The position numbers and the translations under genes were made by a program. 30,517 nt of DNA from Candidatus Aerophobus profundus SCGC AAA252-L23 (GTDB taxonomy: Bacteria > Aerophobota > Aerophobia > Aerophobales > Aerophobaceae), in NCBI GenBank assembly GCA_000402295.1, contig AQRW01000171.1:54-30570 (forward strand). Reading direction: 5' to 3'. Under the pieces are notes generated by a model, which saw only the letters and a program-made list of their open reading frames with translations, did not search any database and was not told where the DNA came from. Shown here piece after piece: positions 15,868 to 23,301 of the stretch. Each line of letters begins with the position of its first letter. The stretch's first letter is position 1.

Positions 15868-17670
15868 TTGTATTTAAGAAATAGTCTAGGACCGGGGCGG
15901 GATCAATTCCAGAGGAAACTTAAAGTTATTTGGATAGGGGTAATCTGCGGTTTGATTCTACTTCTAATTAGAGTAGGCTGGCTTCAGTTAATAAAAGGGG
16001 AAAGATATCTACATTTATCTGAGACCCATTGTTTCAGATTGGTTCCTTTGCTCGCTCCTCGCGGCCTAATTCTGGATCGAGCAGGGAGAATTCTGGCAGA
16101 TAATCGAGCCTCTTTTTCTCTGGCAGTAGTACCTCGTAACATCCGGGAAGTGGATTCTCTACTGGAGGCTTTAAAAAAGGTGGTTTCCCTGGATATAGAT
16201 AGAGTCAGAGAGAAAATTGAGAAAGCTCCCAATCCTTATCGTCCGGTTGTTTTGAAGGAAAATATAGATCTTGCTCTAATAACCTGCCTTCTGGAGCGTG
16301 AAGAAGAATTCCCCGGAGTGATTATTCTTGATCATCCAGCCAGAAATTATCCTCAGGGTAGATTAACTAGTCATCTTCTGGGTTATTTGGGCGAGGTTAG
16401 TGCTGCAGAACTCGATACCCGGAGTAATCCGACTCTGGAATCAGGAGATATGGTAGGAAAGATGGGGATAGAAAAGGTTTATAATTCTTACCTTTTGGGG
16501 CGAAAGGGGGCCCGACAGGTAGAGGTTGACGTTATGGGCCGTCAATTGCGGACTATTCTGGAGAAGGATCCCACTCCCGGTGATAATGTTTATCTCACTT
16601 TGAATCTGAGAATGCAGGAGATTGCTGAGGAGGAGCTTGGTGAAAGAACCGGGGTTGTTTTAATTGGTGATCCCTTCACGGGAGAGGTTCTTGCTTTATT
16701 GAGCCATCCCGGCTTTGATCCTAATTGGTTCATCCGGGGGATTTCTCAGGAAGAATGGAATGAATTAAGGGAAGACCCCACTCATCCTTTGGAAAATAGG
16801 GCTATCAGGGGAGAATATCCTCCAGCTTCAACTTTCAAAATAGTGGTGACCTCGGCAGCTCTGGAAGAGAAACTGGCCGATGAGAAAACAACTTTTCTTT
16901 GCCAGGGAGAGTATCGGATAGGTGATCGGGTTATCAAATGTTGGGAAAAAAAAGGTCATGGAGTTATTGATCTGGAACAAGCGCTGGTCCATTCCTGTAA
17001 TATTTTCTTTTGTCAACTGGGAATTAAGGTAGGAGTGAGTAGGATAATTGAATTTGCCCGACGTTTTGGTTTGGGAAAACCTACCGGCATTGACTTACTT
17101 TCAGAAAAAGAAGGATTACTGCCTACCCCAGCCTGGAAGCGGAACAGGGAAGGTAAGACCTGGTATCCAGGGGATACGGCTAATCTATCTATCGGGCAGG
17201 GTTATGTTTTGGTAACGCCGGTGCAAATGTTGAATCTGATTAGTGCGCTGGCCAACGGAGGACTACTATTAAGACCTTATCTGGTTAGGAGAATCGCTGA
17301 CTTCAAAGGGGACACTATTGTTGAGTTTTCTCCCCACCGGATAAAGAACGTCGATCTATCTTCTGAGACAGTCAATTTCTTAAGGGGAGCTTTAAGGGGA
17401 GTGGTAAAAGAAGGAACGGGATGGCGAGCCAATAGCCAGGTGATCTCCATATCCGGGAAGACCGGGACAGCCCAGTTGTCCGGAGAGCAACCACCTCATA
17501 ATTGGTTTGTGGGATATGCTCCTTCAGATAATCCTTCTTTAGCTATAGTTGTTCTGGTGGAGCACCGAGAGGAAGAAATCGCTATAGCTCCTGAGATAGC
17601 CGGTAAAATATTGACTCGGATATTCAAGGAGAAACTTGTACCTATCGGAAAAGAAAAAGTGATACAATGA
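15868..17670 (+). CDS. mrdA: Penicillin-binding protein 2 (elongasome transpeptidase)
   Basis: A 600-residue class B PBP. One N-terminal membrane helix (about 22-44) anchors it; a dimerisation/pedestal region follows (about 55-240, including LAPRGLILDRAGRILADN), then the transpeptidase domain. Active-site motifs are complete: STFK (Ser about residue 320), SCN (about 375) and KTGTAQ (about 531). It cross-links peptidoglycan during lateral growth and works with the RodA glycosyltransferase encoded next. Start is TTG at 15868 behind GGGGGG; an ATG alternative giving the same N-terminus was not found. Its stop overlaps rodA's start (ATGA). Confidence 0.95.
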   Translation: MYLRNSLGPGRDQFQRKLKVIWIGVICGLILLLIRVGWLQLIKGERYLHLSETHCFRLVPLLAPRGLILDRAGRILADNRASFSLAVVPRNIREVDSLLEALKKVVSLDIDRVREKIEKAPNPYRPVVLKENIDLALITCLLEREEEFPGVIILDHPARNYPQGRLTSHLLGYLGEVSAAELDTRSNPTLESGDMVGKMGIEKVYNSYLLGRKGARQVEVDVMGRQLRTILEKDPTPGDNVYLTLNLRMQEIAEEELGERTGVVLIGDPFTGEVLALLSHPGFDPNWFIRGISQEEWNELREDPTHPLENRAIRGEYPPASTFKIVVTSAALEEKLADEKTTFLCQGEYRIGDRVIKCWEKKGHGVIDLEQALVHSCNIFFCQLGIKVGVSRIIEFARRFGLGKPTGIDLLSEKEGLLPTPAWKRNREGKTWYPGDTANLSIGQGYVLVTPVQMLNLISALANGGLLLRPYLVRRIADFKGDTIVEFSPHRIKNVDLSSETVNFLRGALRGVVKEGTGWRANSQVISISGKTGTAQLSGEQPPHNWFVGYAPSDNPSLAIVVLVEHREEEIAIAPEIAGKILTRIFKEKLVPIGKEKVIQ

Positions 17671-18737
17671 AGGTATCTTTCCTAGAAAGACTGGATGTTT
17701 TTCTTTTAATAGCCACTTTAGCTTTGACTGGTTGGGGACTTTTTCATCTTTCCACTATTACCACTCATTATTTCATTCGGCAGCTCTGGTGGACCGGCCT
17801 GGGTATTTGTCTCTTATGGGTATTCTCTTGCTTTAGTTCTCGCTTGTGGGAAAGATTGTCCTACCCTATATATTTGGTGGTGTTTCTAAGTCTGATCTTG
17901 GTTCTTCTGGTGGGAACAGAAATTAATGCTGCTCGCCGTTGGATTAGTTTGGGAGGAGTAACTTTTCAGCCTTCAGAATACGCCAAAATTGCTTTGATTT
18001 TTGCTCTGGCGCGTCTCTTAAGCAGCCGTAGTCCAATAGGCTGGAAGAAAATTTTTCTCTCTTTGTTTCTCACGGTCGTTTTTGGTATCTTGATTGCCCG
18101 GGAGCCTGATCTGGGAGGAGCTCTCCTCCTACTGCCAATCTGGGTAGCGATTCTTTTTCTCTCCGGGGTTTCCCTGAAGAAATTACTCCCTCTCCTGGGA
18201 GGCATGATCACTTTTTTACCCCTCTCATTTTTCTTTCTTCATCCCTATCAACGGAGGCGCATTCTTACCTTTATCACTCCTCAAGGTGATCCCCTGGGTA
18301 GTGGCTGGAACATCCGTCAGTCGGAGATTGCCTTGGGTTCAGGAAGATTGTTGGGTCGAGGTATGGGAGGAGCGGCTCACACCCAGCTCAAATTCTTGCC
18401 TAATCCCTTTACCGATTTCATATTCTCCAGTATGGGGGAAGAATGGGGATTCCTTGGTGTTTTAGTGGTTTTGGGGCTCTACTTCGTTATCATCCACCGG
18501 GGACTAACTCTGGCCAGAGAGAAGGGCCGGAGTTTCCCCGGACTGGTGGCCGCTGGGATAGTCTTCGTTTTTTTTCTTCAGGTTTTGATCAACGTTGGGG
18601 TGGCCAGCGGGATAATGCCGGTGACCGGGATACCCCTTCCCTTGATAAGCTGTGGGGGTAACTCAACTTTATTGTTTCTTTCCGCCATAGGCATCCTCCT
18701 CGGCTTAAGAAAGGAGGGGTCAGGTCTCAACATTTGA
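17667..18737 (+). CDS. rodA: Rod-shape peptidoglycan glycosyltransferase RodA (SEDS family)
   Basis: A 356-residue polytopic membrane protein of about ten helices. Seen: SLGGVTFQPSEYAKIALI, the catalytic aspartate segment REPDLGGALLLLP, the long loop ending IALGSGRLLGRGMGG, EEWGFLGVLVVLGLY, and GIMPVTGIPLPLISCGGNS near the C-terminus. It polymerises lipid II in the elongasome with PBP2. It overlaps mrdA by 4 nt. The last few residues (GSGLNI) and the stop are encoded by the mobile-type sequence beginning at 18719. The conserved core ends well before this, so function is likely intact. Confidence 0.95.
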   Translation: MKVSFLERLDVFLLIATLALTGWGLFHLSTITTHYFIRQLWWTGLGICLLWVFSCFSSRLWERLSYPIYLVVFLSLILVLLVGTEINAARRWISLGGVTFQPSEYAKIALIFALARLLSSRSPIGWKKIFLSLFLTVVFGILIAREPDLGGALLLLPIWVAILFLSGVSLKKLLPLLGGMITFLPLSFFFLHPYQRRRILTFITPQGDPLGSGWNIRQSEIALGSGRLLGRGMGGAAHTQLKFLPNPFTDFIFSSMGEEWGFLGVLVVLGLYFVIIHRGLTLAREKGRSFPGLVAAGIVFVFFLQVLINVGVASGIMPVTGIPLPLISCGGNSTLLFLSAIGILLGLRKEGSGLNI

Positions 18738-18741
18738 CATT
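18719..18741 (+). repeat. Solo half-copy of the 29-bp inverted-repeat element
   Basis: GTCAGGTCTCAACATTTGAC plus ATT is identical to one arm of the inverted repeat at 23130-23216; similarity continues about 18 nt further into that element's loop (AGAAATCAAAATTGTT against AGAATCAAGAGTTGT). It provides the rodA stop codon. It looks like a relic of a non-autonomous element; no transposase is in the window. Confidence 0.75.
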
Positions 18742-18756
18742 AGAAATCAAAATTGT

Positions 18757-18785
18757 TTGACTCCCTTTATGAATAATGTTATAGT
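18757..18785 (+). promoter_or_regulatory. Probable sigma-70 promoter for the sugar ABC importer
   Basis: TTGACT (18757-18762), 17-nt spacer, TATAGT (18780-18785). This near-consensus promoter would give an mRNA leader of about 155 nt before the binding-protein start. It begins 16 nt past the element half-copy. Confidence 0.6.
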
Positions 18786-18875
18786 ACTTCTGAACTTTAG
18801 GTAAAGTATAGAAGATTCTTTCGTTTAAGTTTTCTTTGGATAATTTCAACCAAACCTTAATCTTTGGGGGGTAGA

Positions 18876-18917
18876 AGAAAGGAGGTGATGGTTAGATTTG
18901 TCTTGAGGTTTCGGTAA
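18876..18917 (+). promoter_or_regulatory. Very long Shine-Dalgarno match in the leader, with a 9-codon reading frame
   Basis: AGAAAGGAGGTGAT (18876-18889) complements 14 nt of the conserved 16S rRNA 3' end. It is 57 nt before the binding-protein ATG, which has its own GGGAGGT site. An ATG overlapping it (18888) starts a 9-codon frame MVRFVLRFR; the spacing is too short for normal initiation, so a translated leader is doubtful and a ribosome standby site is an alternative. Confidence 0.35.
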
Positions 18918-18946
18918 GTCGATTTAAGTGGAAGGGAGGTAATATA

Positions 18947-20230
18947 ATGATTAAATGGAAAAAGCCTATATTAATGGGGATATTATTGGTGTTTGTCTTG
19001 TCATTAGTGTCGTTCATAGCTGTTGTGGCCTCAGCGAAAAAAGGTGTAACCATCCGAGTCTCTTTTATCGATGAGCCCCGAGAGCGCTGGTATTGGAATC
19101 ATTTAGACGAGTTTGAGGCAAAGTACGGTACCAAAGTTAAAATTGACTTCTATGGTTTTGAAACACTTTACCAGAAAAACTTAGCTAATTCCTATGGACA
19201 CACCAATGAGTACGATGTAATGCAACTACACTACCCGGATATGGGGCTGTTTGATTCTCGAGGGTGGTGTTTTGATTTAACTGACTGGGTAAAACGTGAT
19301 GCGGCGGAAGTTCAGCCGGATGATATTCATCCTTATCAACGGCAGAGTCACTGTCTCTTCGACGGACGTTGGTATGGAATGCCCATGCATTGTAACGCCA
19401 ATGCTTTCTTCTTCCGCAAGGACGTCTTTGCTGAGCTGGGATTAACCGTACCTAAGACCTGGGAAGAGACGGTGGAATATTGTGAGCTGATTAAGAACAG
19501 TCGTCCGGATATCACCCCTATCGTTTTCACGGGTAGAAGAGATATTCAGATTGCTATCAAAGCAATAGGGATGATGTGGTCTTACGGAAAGTACATTTAT
19601 GATGAGGAAACGTTCCGACCGCAGATGGATACCGAAGCAGCCTCTAAGATGTTTGCCCTATGGAAAGCTCTTACTCCCTATGCTCCTCCCGGAGTAGCTG
19701 GCTATGGAGCTAATGAAAACTTCAACTATTTTGCTCAGGGCAAGGCGGCTATGACTCTGGCCTGGACTCACTGCGGTGAGATCTTCTACGATGACCCAAC
19801 CAATTCCAAAATTAAAGGTCTCTGGCAGGGTTATTTCATGCCCGGTGGTGGTTCCACCCTTGGTGGATGGAGCGTGCAGGTCAACAACGACTCCAAATAC
19901 AAAGAAGAAGCCTGGGAATTCATAAAGTGGACCACCTCTCCGGCCATGGAAATGAGACTGGCCCACATGATGGAAAGTCCTCGACTCTCGGTTATTGCTG
20001 ATCCAGAAATTCAGCAAAAAGAAGCTCATCAGAAGATCTACTACCAGGTTCTTCAATCCAATCCGGTAATGCTTCCTAAGATCGAGCCCACTTATGAACT
20101 GTTAGATTATCTGTCCACGGCAGCAAACTCAATAGTATCAGGACTCAGAGAGCCTGAAGAGGCCCGAGCTAAGTTGCAAGATCAGTACATGAAGATTATG
20201 CCAGCCTATGGCCTCTACGAAGGGGACTAA
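18947..20230 (+). CDS. Carbohydrate ABC transporter substrate-binding protein
   Basis: A 427-residue periplasmic binding protein of the family 1 (MalE/UgpB) type. Residues 1-30 form a signal peptide ending ASA-KKG; there is no lipobox cysteine, which suggests a free periplasmic protein in a diderm cell. Seen: FIDEPRERWYWNHLDEFEAKYG, YDVMQLHYPDMGLF, YGMPMHCNANAFFFRKDVF and EEAWEFIKWTTSPAMEMRL, the usual lobes and hinge segments. The substrate is likely a sugar or sugar derivative but cannot be fixed. GGGAGGT before ATG. A strong hairpin follows the stop, before the permease genes. Confidence 0.93.
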   Translation: MIKWKKPILMGILLVFVLSLVSFIAVVASAKKGVTIRVSFIDEPRERWYWNHLDEFEAKYGTKVKIDFYGFETLYQKNLANSYGHTNEYDVMQLHYPDMGLFDSRGWCFDLTDWVKRDAAEVQPDDIHPYQRQSHCLFDGRWYGMPMHCNANAFFFRKDVFAELGLTVPKTWEETVEYCELIKNSRPDITPIVFTGRRDIQIAIKAIGMMWSYGKYIYDEETFRPQMDTEAASKMFALWKALTPYAPPGVAGYGANENFNYFAQGKAAMTLAWTHCGEIFYDDPTNSKIKGLWQGYFMPGGGSTLGGWSVQVNNDSKYKEEAWEFIKWTTSPAMEMRLAHMMESPRLSVIADPEIQQKEAHQKIYYQVLQSNPVMLPKIEPTYELLDYLSTAANSIVSGLREPEEARAKLQDQYMKIMPAYGLYEGD

Positions 20231-20250
20231 GCTTACGGCAGATACAAATG

Positions 20251-20283
20251 AGCGGTGGGATTTAATCAATACATCCCACCGCT
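20251..20283 (+). promoter_or_regulatory. Stable intercistronic hairpin between binding-protein and permease genes
   Basis: Arms AGCGGTGGGAT (20251-20261) and ATCCCACCGCT (20273-20283) pair perfectly over 11 bp with an 11-nt loop. No U-tract follows. It lies 20 nt after the binding-protein stop and 20 nt before the permease start. In other binding-protein operons such hairpins protect the upstream mRNA or reduce read-through, so that binding protein outnumbers permease. Confidence 0.7.
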
Positions 20284-20303
20284 TGGCCTAAGGGGAAGGT
20301 ATC

Positions 20304-21164
20304 ATGCAACGACGCTACGTGGGATATGCATTCTTAGCACCATGCTTGGCTATATTAATTACCCTTATTATTTATCCCCTTTACTTCTCGTTTCGCATGA
20401 GCCTAACCAACTTTACCTTTGGCCGCCCGTTCGTGATGTTCGTGGGGGCAGAAAATTATCTTGAACTATTTCATGACTCGATATTTCTGCAGAGCCTGAC
20501 CTTTACCGTTTTAATTACCGTAGCGGCTGTGAGTGTCGAATTCGTCTGTGGGCTGGGGTCTGCCTTGGTGCTGAGCCGCAAGTTTCGGGGTCGCAACGTG
20601 GTTCGGACCTTGATTCTCCTTCCCATGATGATCACCCCGGTGGTGGTTGCCCTCATATGGCTGCTGATGTATCAGCCTGACTTCAGTATAATTAATTTTG
20701 CACTGGGGGTTTTGGAAATTCCCGCTCCCATGTGGCTTACCAAAACTCCCTGGCCGCTAATTGGTGTTACTGTTACCGAGATTTGGGAGTGGACTCCTTT
20801 TTTCACCCTTATCTGTCTCTCGGGACTAGCTGCCCTTCCCCTGGAACCTTACGAGGCGGCCTCCACTGATGGGGCCTCACCCTGGCAGATTCTCTGGTAT
20901 CTCACCCTGCCACTACTGATGCCCCTGATACTGGTAGGCCTTGTTATTCGTCTTATCGATGTCTTCAGGATTTTTGACATTATCTACATCATGACTGAGG
21001 GAGGACCAGGTGATTCCACCACCTCCCTGAGTATCTTTGTGCACCGAACCGGATTTATTTATCGCCATCTTGGCTACGCTTCGGCGGCCTCGTATATTAT
21101 GATTGTGGTGCTTATCATTCTGTGCACCATACTGGTGAGACTTCTCAGTCGGGCGGGAAAATAG
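20304..21164 (+). CDS. Carbohydrate ABC transporter permease, MalF/UgpA type
   Basis: 286 residues with six predicted helices, the first at about residues 7-27. The EAA loop that contacts the ATPase is clear: EPYEAASTDGASPWQILWYLTLPLLMPLI (given in two parts here: EPYEAASTDGAS and WYLTLPLLMPLI, about 190-218). It forms the membrane channel with the next gene's product. The stretch is richer in G+C than the surrounding housekeeping genes (20821-20880 has 40 G/C of 60). ATG at 20304 follows AAGGGGAAGG. Confidence 0.93.
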   Translation: MQRRYVGYAFLAPCLAILITLIIYPLYFSFRMSLTNFTFGRPFVMFVGAENYLELFHDSIFLQSLTFTVLITVAAVSVEFVCGLGSALVLSRKFRGRNVVRTLILLPMMITPVVVALIWLLMYQPDFSIINFALGVLEIPAPMWLTKTPWPLIGVTVTEIWEWTPFFTLICLSGLAALPLEPYEAASTDGASPWQILWYLTLPLLMPLILVGLVIRLIDVFRIFDIIYIMTEGGPGDSTTSLSIFVHRTGFIYRHLGYASAASYIMIVVLIILCTILVRLLSRAGK

Positions 21165-21178
21165 GAGAAAAAAAGAGA

Positions 21179-22024
21179 ATGGTTGGTACAAAGGGAAAAC
21201 TCAAACGAATAATAGGAGAGAGCAGTTTTTATCTGGTGTTAGCGCTCATTTTGTTTGTGGCTTTCTTTCCAGTCTTTTGGACACTAATGACCAGCTTTAA
21301 GACTATGGTTCAAACCTTCAGTATCCCACCCAAGCTACTATTCTCCCCTACCCTTTACAACTGGAAATTTGTGCTTCGTTCGGCTGAATTCCGCCAAAAC
21401 TATCTCAACAGTCTTATTATTGGGGGAAGCACAGTGGCTGTCGTACTTCTGGTGGGATCGCTTGCCGGGTACGCCCTGGCTCGATTCCCGGTCGGCAGGA
21501 AAGAAGACATCGCCTTCTGGATTCTCTCTCAGCGAATGATGCCGCCAGTGGCTATTGTCATTCCCATTTACATACTTTTCTTCCAGTGGCACATTCATGA
21601 CACCTACCCTGGTATCGTATTACTCTACACTGCCTTTAATCTCCCCATGGCGGTGTGGATGATGCGAGGGTTCTTTGAAGCTCTGCCTCCACAACTTGAA
21701 GAGGCAGCCCGGATTGATGGTGCGAGCAACTTAGGTGCCTTCTTCAGGGTAGCACTTCCACTTGCCAAACCGGGTCTGGTAGCTTGTGGAGTCTTTTCCT
21801 TCTTTATGTGCATCAATGAATTTCTTTTTGCCTTCATTATTGCTCCCAGCAAGGTCCGTCCGGTGTCCGTGGCGGTGACTCTATTCTTACCTACCGGTAT
21901 CCGGGCAACAATGTACGGTGAGGCCTGCGCAGCCGCTATTCTTATTGCCCTCCCCGGCGTTGTGGTAGCCACGTTGATGCAGCGTTATTTGGTGCGAGGG
22001 ATGACCTTTGGGGCGTTGAAGTAG
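21179..22024 (+). CDS. Carbohydrate ABC transporter permease, MalG/UgpE type
   Basis: From ATG at 21179 the protein has 281 residues; the frame is open from a GTG at 21122, but that start would overlap the previous gene by 43 nt, and AGGAG at 21163-21167 favours 21179. Six helices are expected; PVFWTLMTSFKT near the N-terminus and the EAA loop EEAARIDGASNLGAFFRVAL (about residues 174-193) are typical of the MalG subfamily. It pairs with the upstream permease. The MsmX/UgpC-type ATPase needed to power the importer is not encoded nearby. Confidence 0.93.
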   Translation: MVGTKGKLKRIIGESSFYLVLALILFVAFFPVFWTLMTSFKTMVQTFSIPPKLLFSPTLYNWKFVLRSAEFRQNYLNSLIIGGSTVAVVLLVGSLAGYALARFPVGRKEDIAFWILSQRMMPPVAIVIPIYILFFQWHIHDTYPGIVLLYTAFNLPMAVWMMRGFFEALPPQLEEAARIDGASNLGAFFRVALPLAKPGLVACGVFSFFMCINEFLFAFIIAPSKVRPVSVAVTLFLPTGIRATMYGEACAAAILIALPGVVVATLMQRYLVRGMTFGALK

Positions 22025-22048
22025 AGGTCAGTTTTCGCCTGGGTCGGA

Positions 22049-22191
22049 GTAGCCGCAACGTTTACAGGTTGCGTAAAGAAAAAGGAATGTCATTACAAGC
22101 TTCTCAGAGGGAAGCGTGGCAATTTTATAGAAAGTTGTAGCCGCAGGCTTTAGCCTGCGAAAACAAGCGCAACCTGAAGGTTGCGGCTACC
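22049..22191. repeat. Family A hairpin repeat, copy 5, with a family B copy nested inside
   Basis: Outer ends GTAGCCGCAACGTTTACAGG and ACCTGAAGGTTGCGGCTACC are mutually inverted. Inside are GCAGGCTTTAGCCTGC (a hairpin) and, at 22086-22125, a family B unit (GTCATTACAAGC ... GCGTGGCAATTTT). Here the two families form one nested structure. It fills most of the gap between the permease and the VOC gene, followed by a GGGTGACTTCAGCCACCC imperfect hairpin at about 22226-22243. Confidence 0.75.
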
Positions 22192-22307
22192 TTTATGAAA
22201 TCTAAACTATTACTCCGCGGGTAGGGGTGACTTCAGCCACCCGGGGGTAATTCATAAATTCTGATGAATCCATAAATTAAGTAACATTATAACCGGGAGG
22301 GAGAAAA

Positions 22308-22802
22308 ATGAGCAAGAGAGAAATAGTACAGATATGCATTGTGGTGAGGGATATTGACAGGTCTATGGAGAAATATTGGAACACTCTGGGTATCGGCCCC
22401 TGGGATGTTTATACCTTCAGTCCGGAGACAGTCAAGGAGTTCACTTTGCACGGTAATCCGGTTAAAGATTTTGAATACAGATTAGCTTTGGCTATGCTGG
22501 GAGATATGCAATGGGAACTCATTCAACCTGTCAAGAATGTTCCGATTTATGAGGATTTTCTCAGGGAAAAGGGCGAAGGTATTCATCATATTAAAGAAAA
22601 AGTGAATGATGATGATCTAGAAGAAATTTTGGATAAATTCAAACAAAAAGGGATAGGGGTTACGGTAAGTGGCAAATTTGATGAGGATGTTTTTATTTAC
22701 TTAGATACCGAACCTACTCTGGGCATGATTTATGAAATTGGGAATTGTGGCAAAATACGAGCTCCAGAGAGACGATATCCGCCTGATAGAGAAAGAAAGT
22801 AA
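22308..22802 (+). CDS. VOC (glyoxalase/bleomycin-resistance) superfamily protein
   Basis: 164 residues with two beta-alpha-beta-beta-beta modules. The opening VQICIVVRDIDRSMEKYWNT and the segment EGIHHIKEKVNDDDLEEIL resemble methylmalonyl-CoA epimerase-like and sugar-locus VOC proteins. Candidate metal ligands are the Glu/Gln in WELIQPV, His in GIHHI and Glu in MIYEIG. Substrate unknown. GGGAGGGAG lies before ATG. It sits between the sugar importer and a broken alcohol dehydrogenase, which suggests it was part of a carbohydrate catabolic locus. Confidence 0.8.
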   Translation: MSKREIVQICIVVRDIDRSMEKYWNTLGIGPWDVYTFSPETVKEFTLHGNPVKDFEYRLALAMLGDMQWELIQPVKNVPIYEDFLREKGEGIHHIKEKVNDDDLEEILDKFKQKGIGVTVSGKFDEDVFIYLDTEPTLGMIYEIGNCGKIRAPERRYPPDRERK

Positions 22803-22815
22803 AAAGATAGAAAAT

Positions 22816-23120
22816 AAGCAAGCCATAATTTGGGTGAGAAAGAGTAATTTAAACTAAGGAAGTTTTTAATCTTTGGTCTGGCCTCTAATAAATCCACCAT
22901 AAGAATAAATCCTTACCAGACCTTGGTTAGAGAGATTACTATAATAGGTTCTAATTGTCAGTTATACGACTTTTCTCCGGCTTTAAAGCTTCTTAAAGCC
23001 GGGGTAGTAAAAGTGAGGTCGTTGATCACTCACAAATTTCCCTTGGAGGAATTTGGCCAAGCCTTCGAGATTGCTCAAACTTCTCATGAAAAATTAAAAA
23101 TAATTATTACAATTGTTTAA
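22816..23120 (+). pseudogene. C-terminal remnant of a zinc-dependent alcohol (sorbitol-type) dehydrogenase
   Basis: From 22848 the frame reads KFLIFGLASNKSTIRINPYQ then LVREITIIGS, YDFSPALKLLKAGVVKV and LITHKFPLEEFGQAFEIAQ to a stop at 23118-23120. This is the last third of medium-chain dehydrogenases: the end of the Rossmann fold and the C-terminal lid. Just before, in another frame, 22816-22848 reads KQAIIWVRKSN, which fits the preceding family segment, so a frameshift lies near 22848. The catalytic zinc domain and the NAD-binding glycine motif are missing. A TTG at 22923 could start only a 65-residue fragment. I read it as a decayed gene of the sugar locus. Confidence 0.75.
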
Positions 23121-23129
23121 GATTGAGTA

Positions 23130-23216
23130 GGATGAGTCAGGTCTCAACATTTGACATTCAGAATCAAGAGTTGTGGAAAGACAAACCAATGTCAAATGTT
23201 GAGACCTGACTCATCC
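23130..23216. mobile_element. Short non-autonomous element: 29-bp perfect inverted repeat
   Basis: Left arm 23130-23158 and right arm 23188-23216 are perfect reverse complements over 29 nt, separated by a 29-nt loop. The arm core is GTCAGGTCTCAACATTTGAC. A half-copy is at 18719-18741. The form is like small palindromic elements mobilised in trans by IS200/REP-associated transposases; that link is from memory of similar sequences and was not checked. No coding capacity. Confidence 0.65.
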
Positions 23217-23238
23217 ATTTCTTTAACCTCCCATTTTC

Positions 23239-23266
23239 TTGACAAAAATTAAAACGTGTATATAAT
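23239..23266 (+). promoter_or_regulatory. Consensus sigma-70 promoter of the fur/perR-like gene
   Basis: TTGACA (23239-23244), 16-nt spacer, TATAAT (23261-23266): both boxes are perfect. The expected transcription start, about 7 nt past the -10, falls at or next to the first of two tandem ATGs (23273). Confidence 0.8.
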
Positions 23267-23272
23267 ACAGTA

Positions 23273-23301
23273 ATGAATCAATTACAAATATGAATCAATT
23301 A
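23273..23301 (+). repeat. 17-nt-period direct repeat covering the fur start codon, with a 6-codon upstream frame
   Basis: ATGAATCAATTA occurs at 23273-23284 and 23290-23301. The first ATG starts MNQLQI followed by TGA (23291-23293), which overlaps the second ATG (23290-23292), the start of the Fur-like protein. No Shine-Dalgarno precedes either ATG. It could be a tiny coupled leader or simply a duplicated start region. Confidence 0.55.

Noticed and set aside
21122..21178. GTG start at 21122 for the second permease
   Set aside because: It would overlap the first permease by 43 nt and add a polar tail; ATG at 21179 has an AGGAG site and a normal N-terminus.
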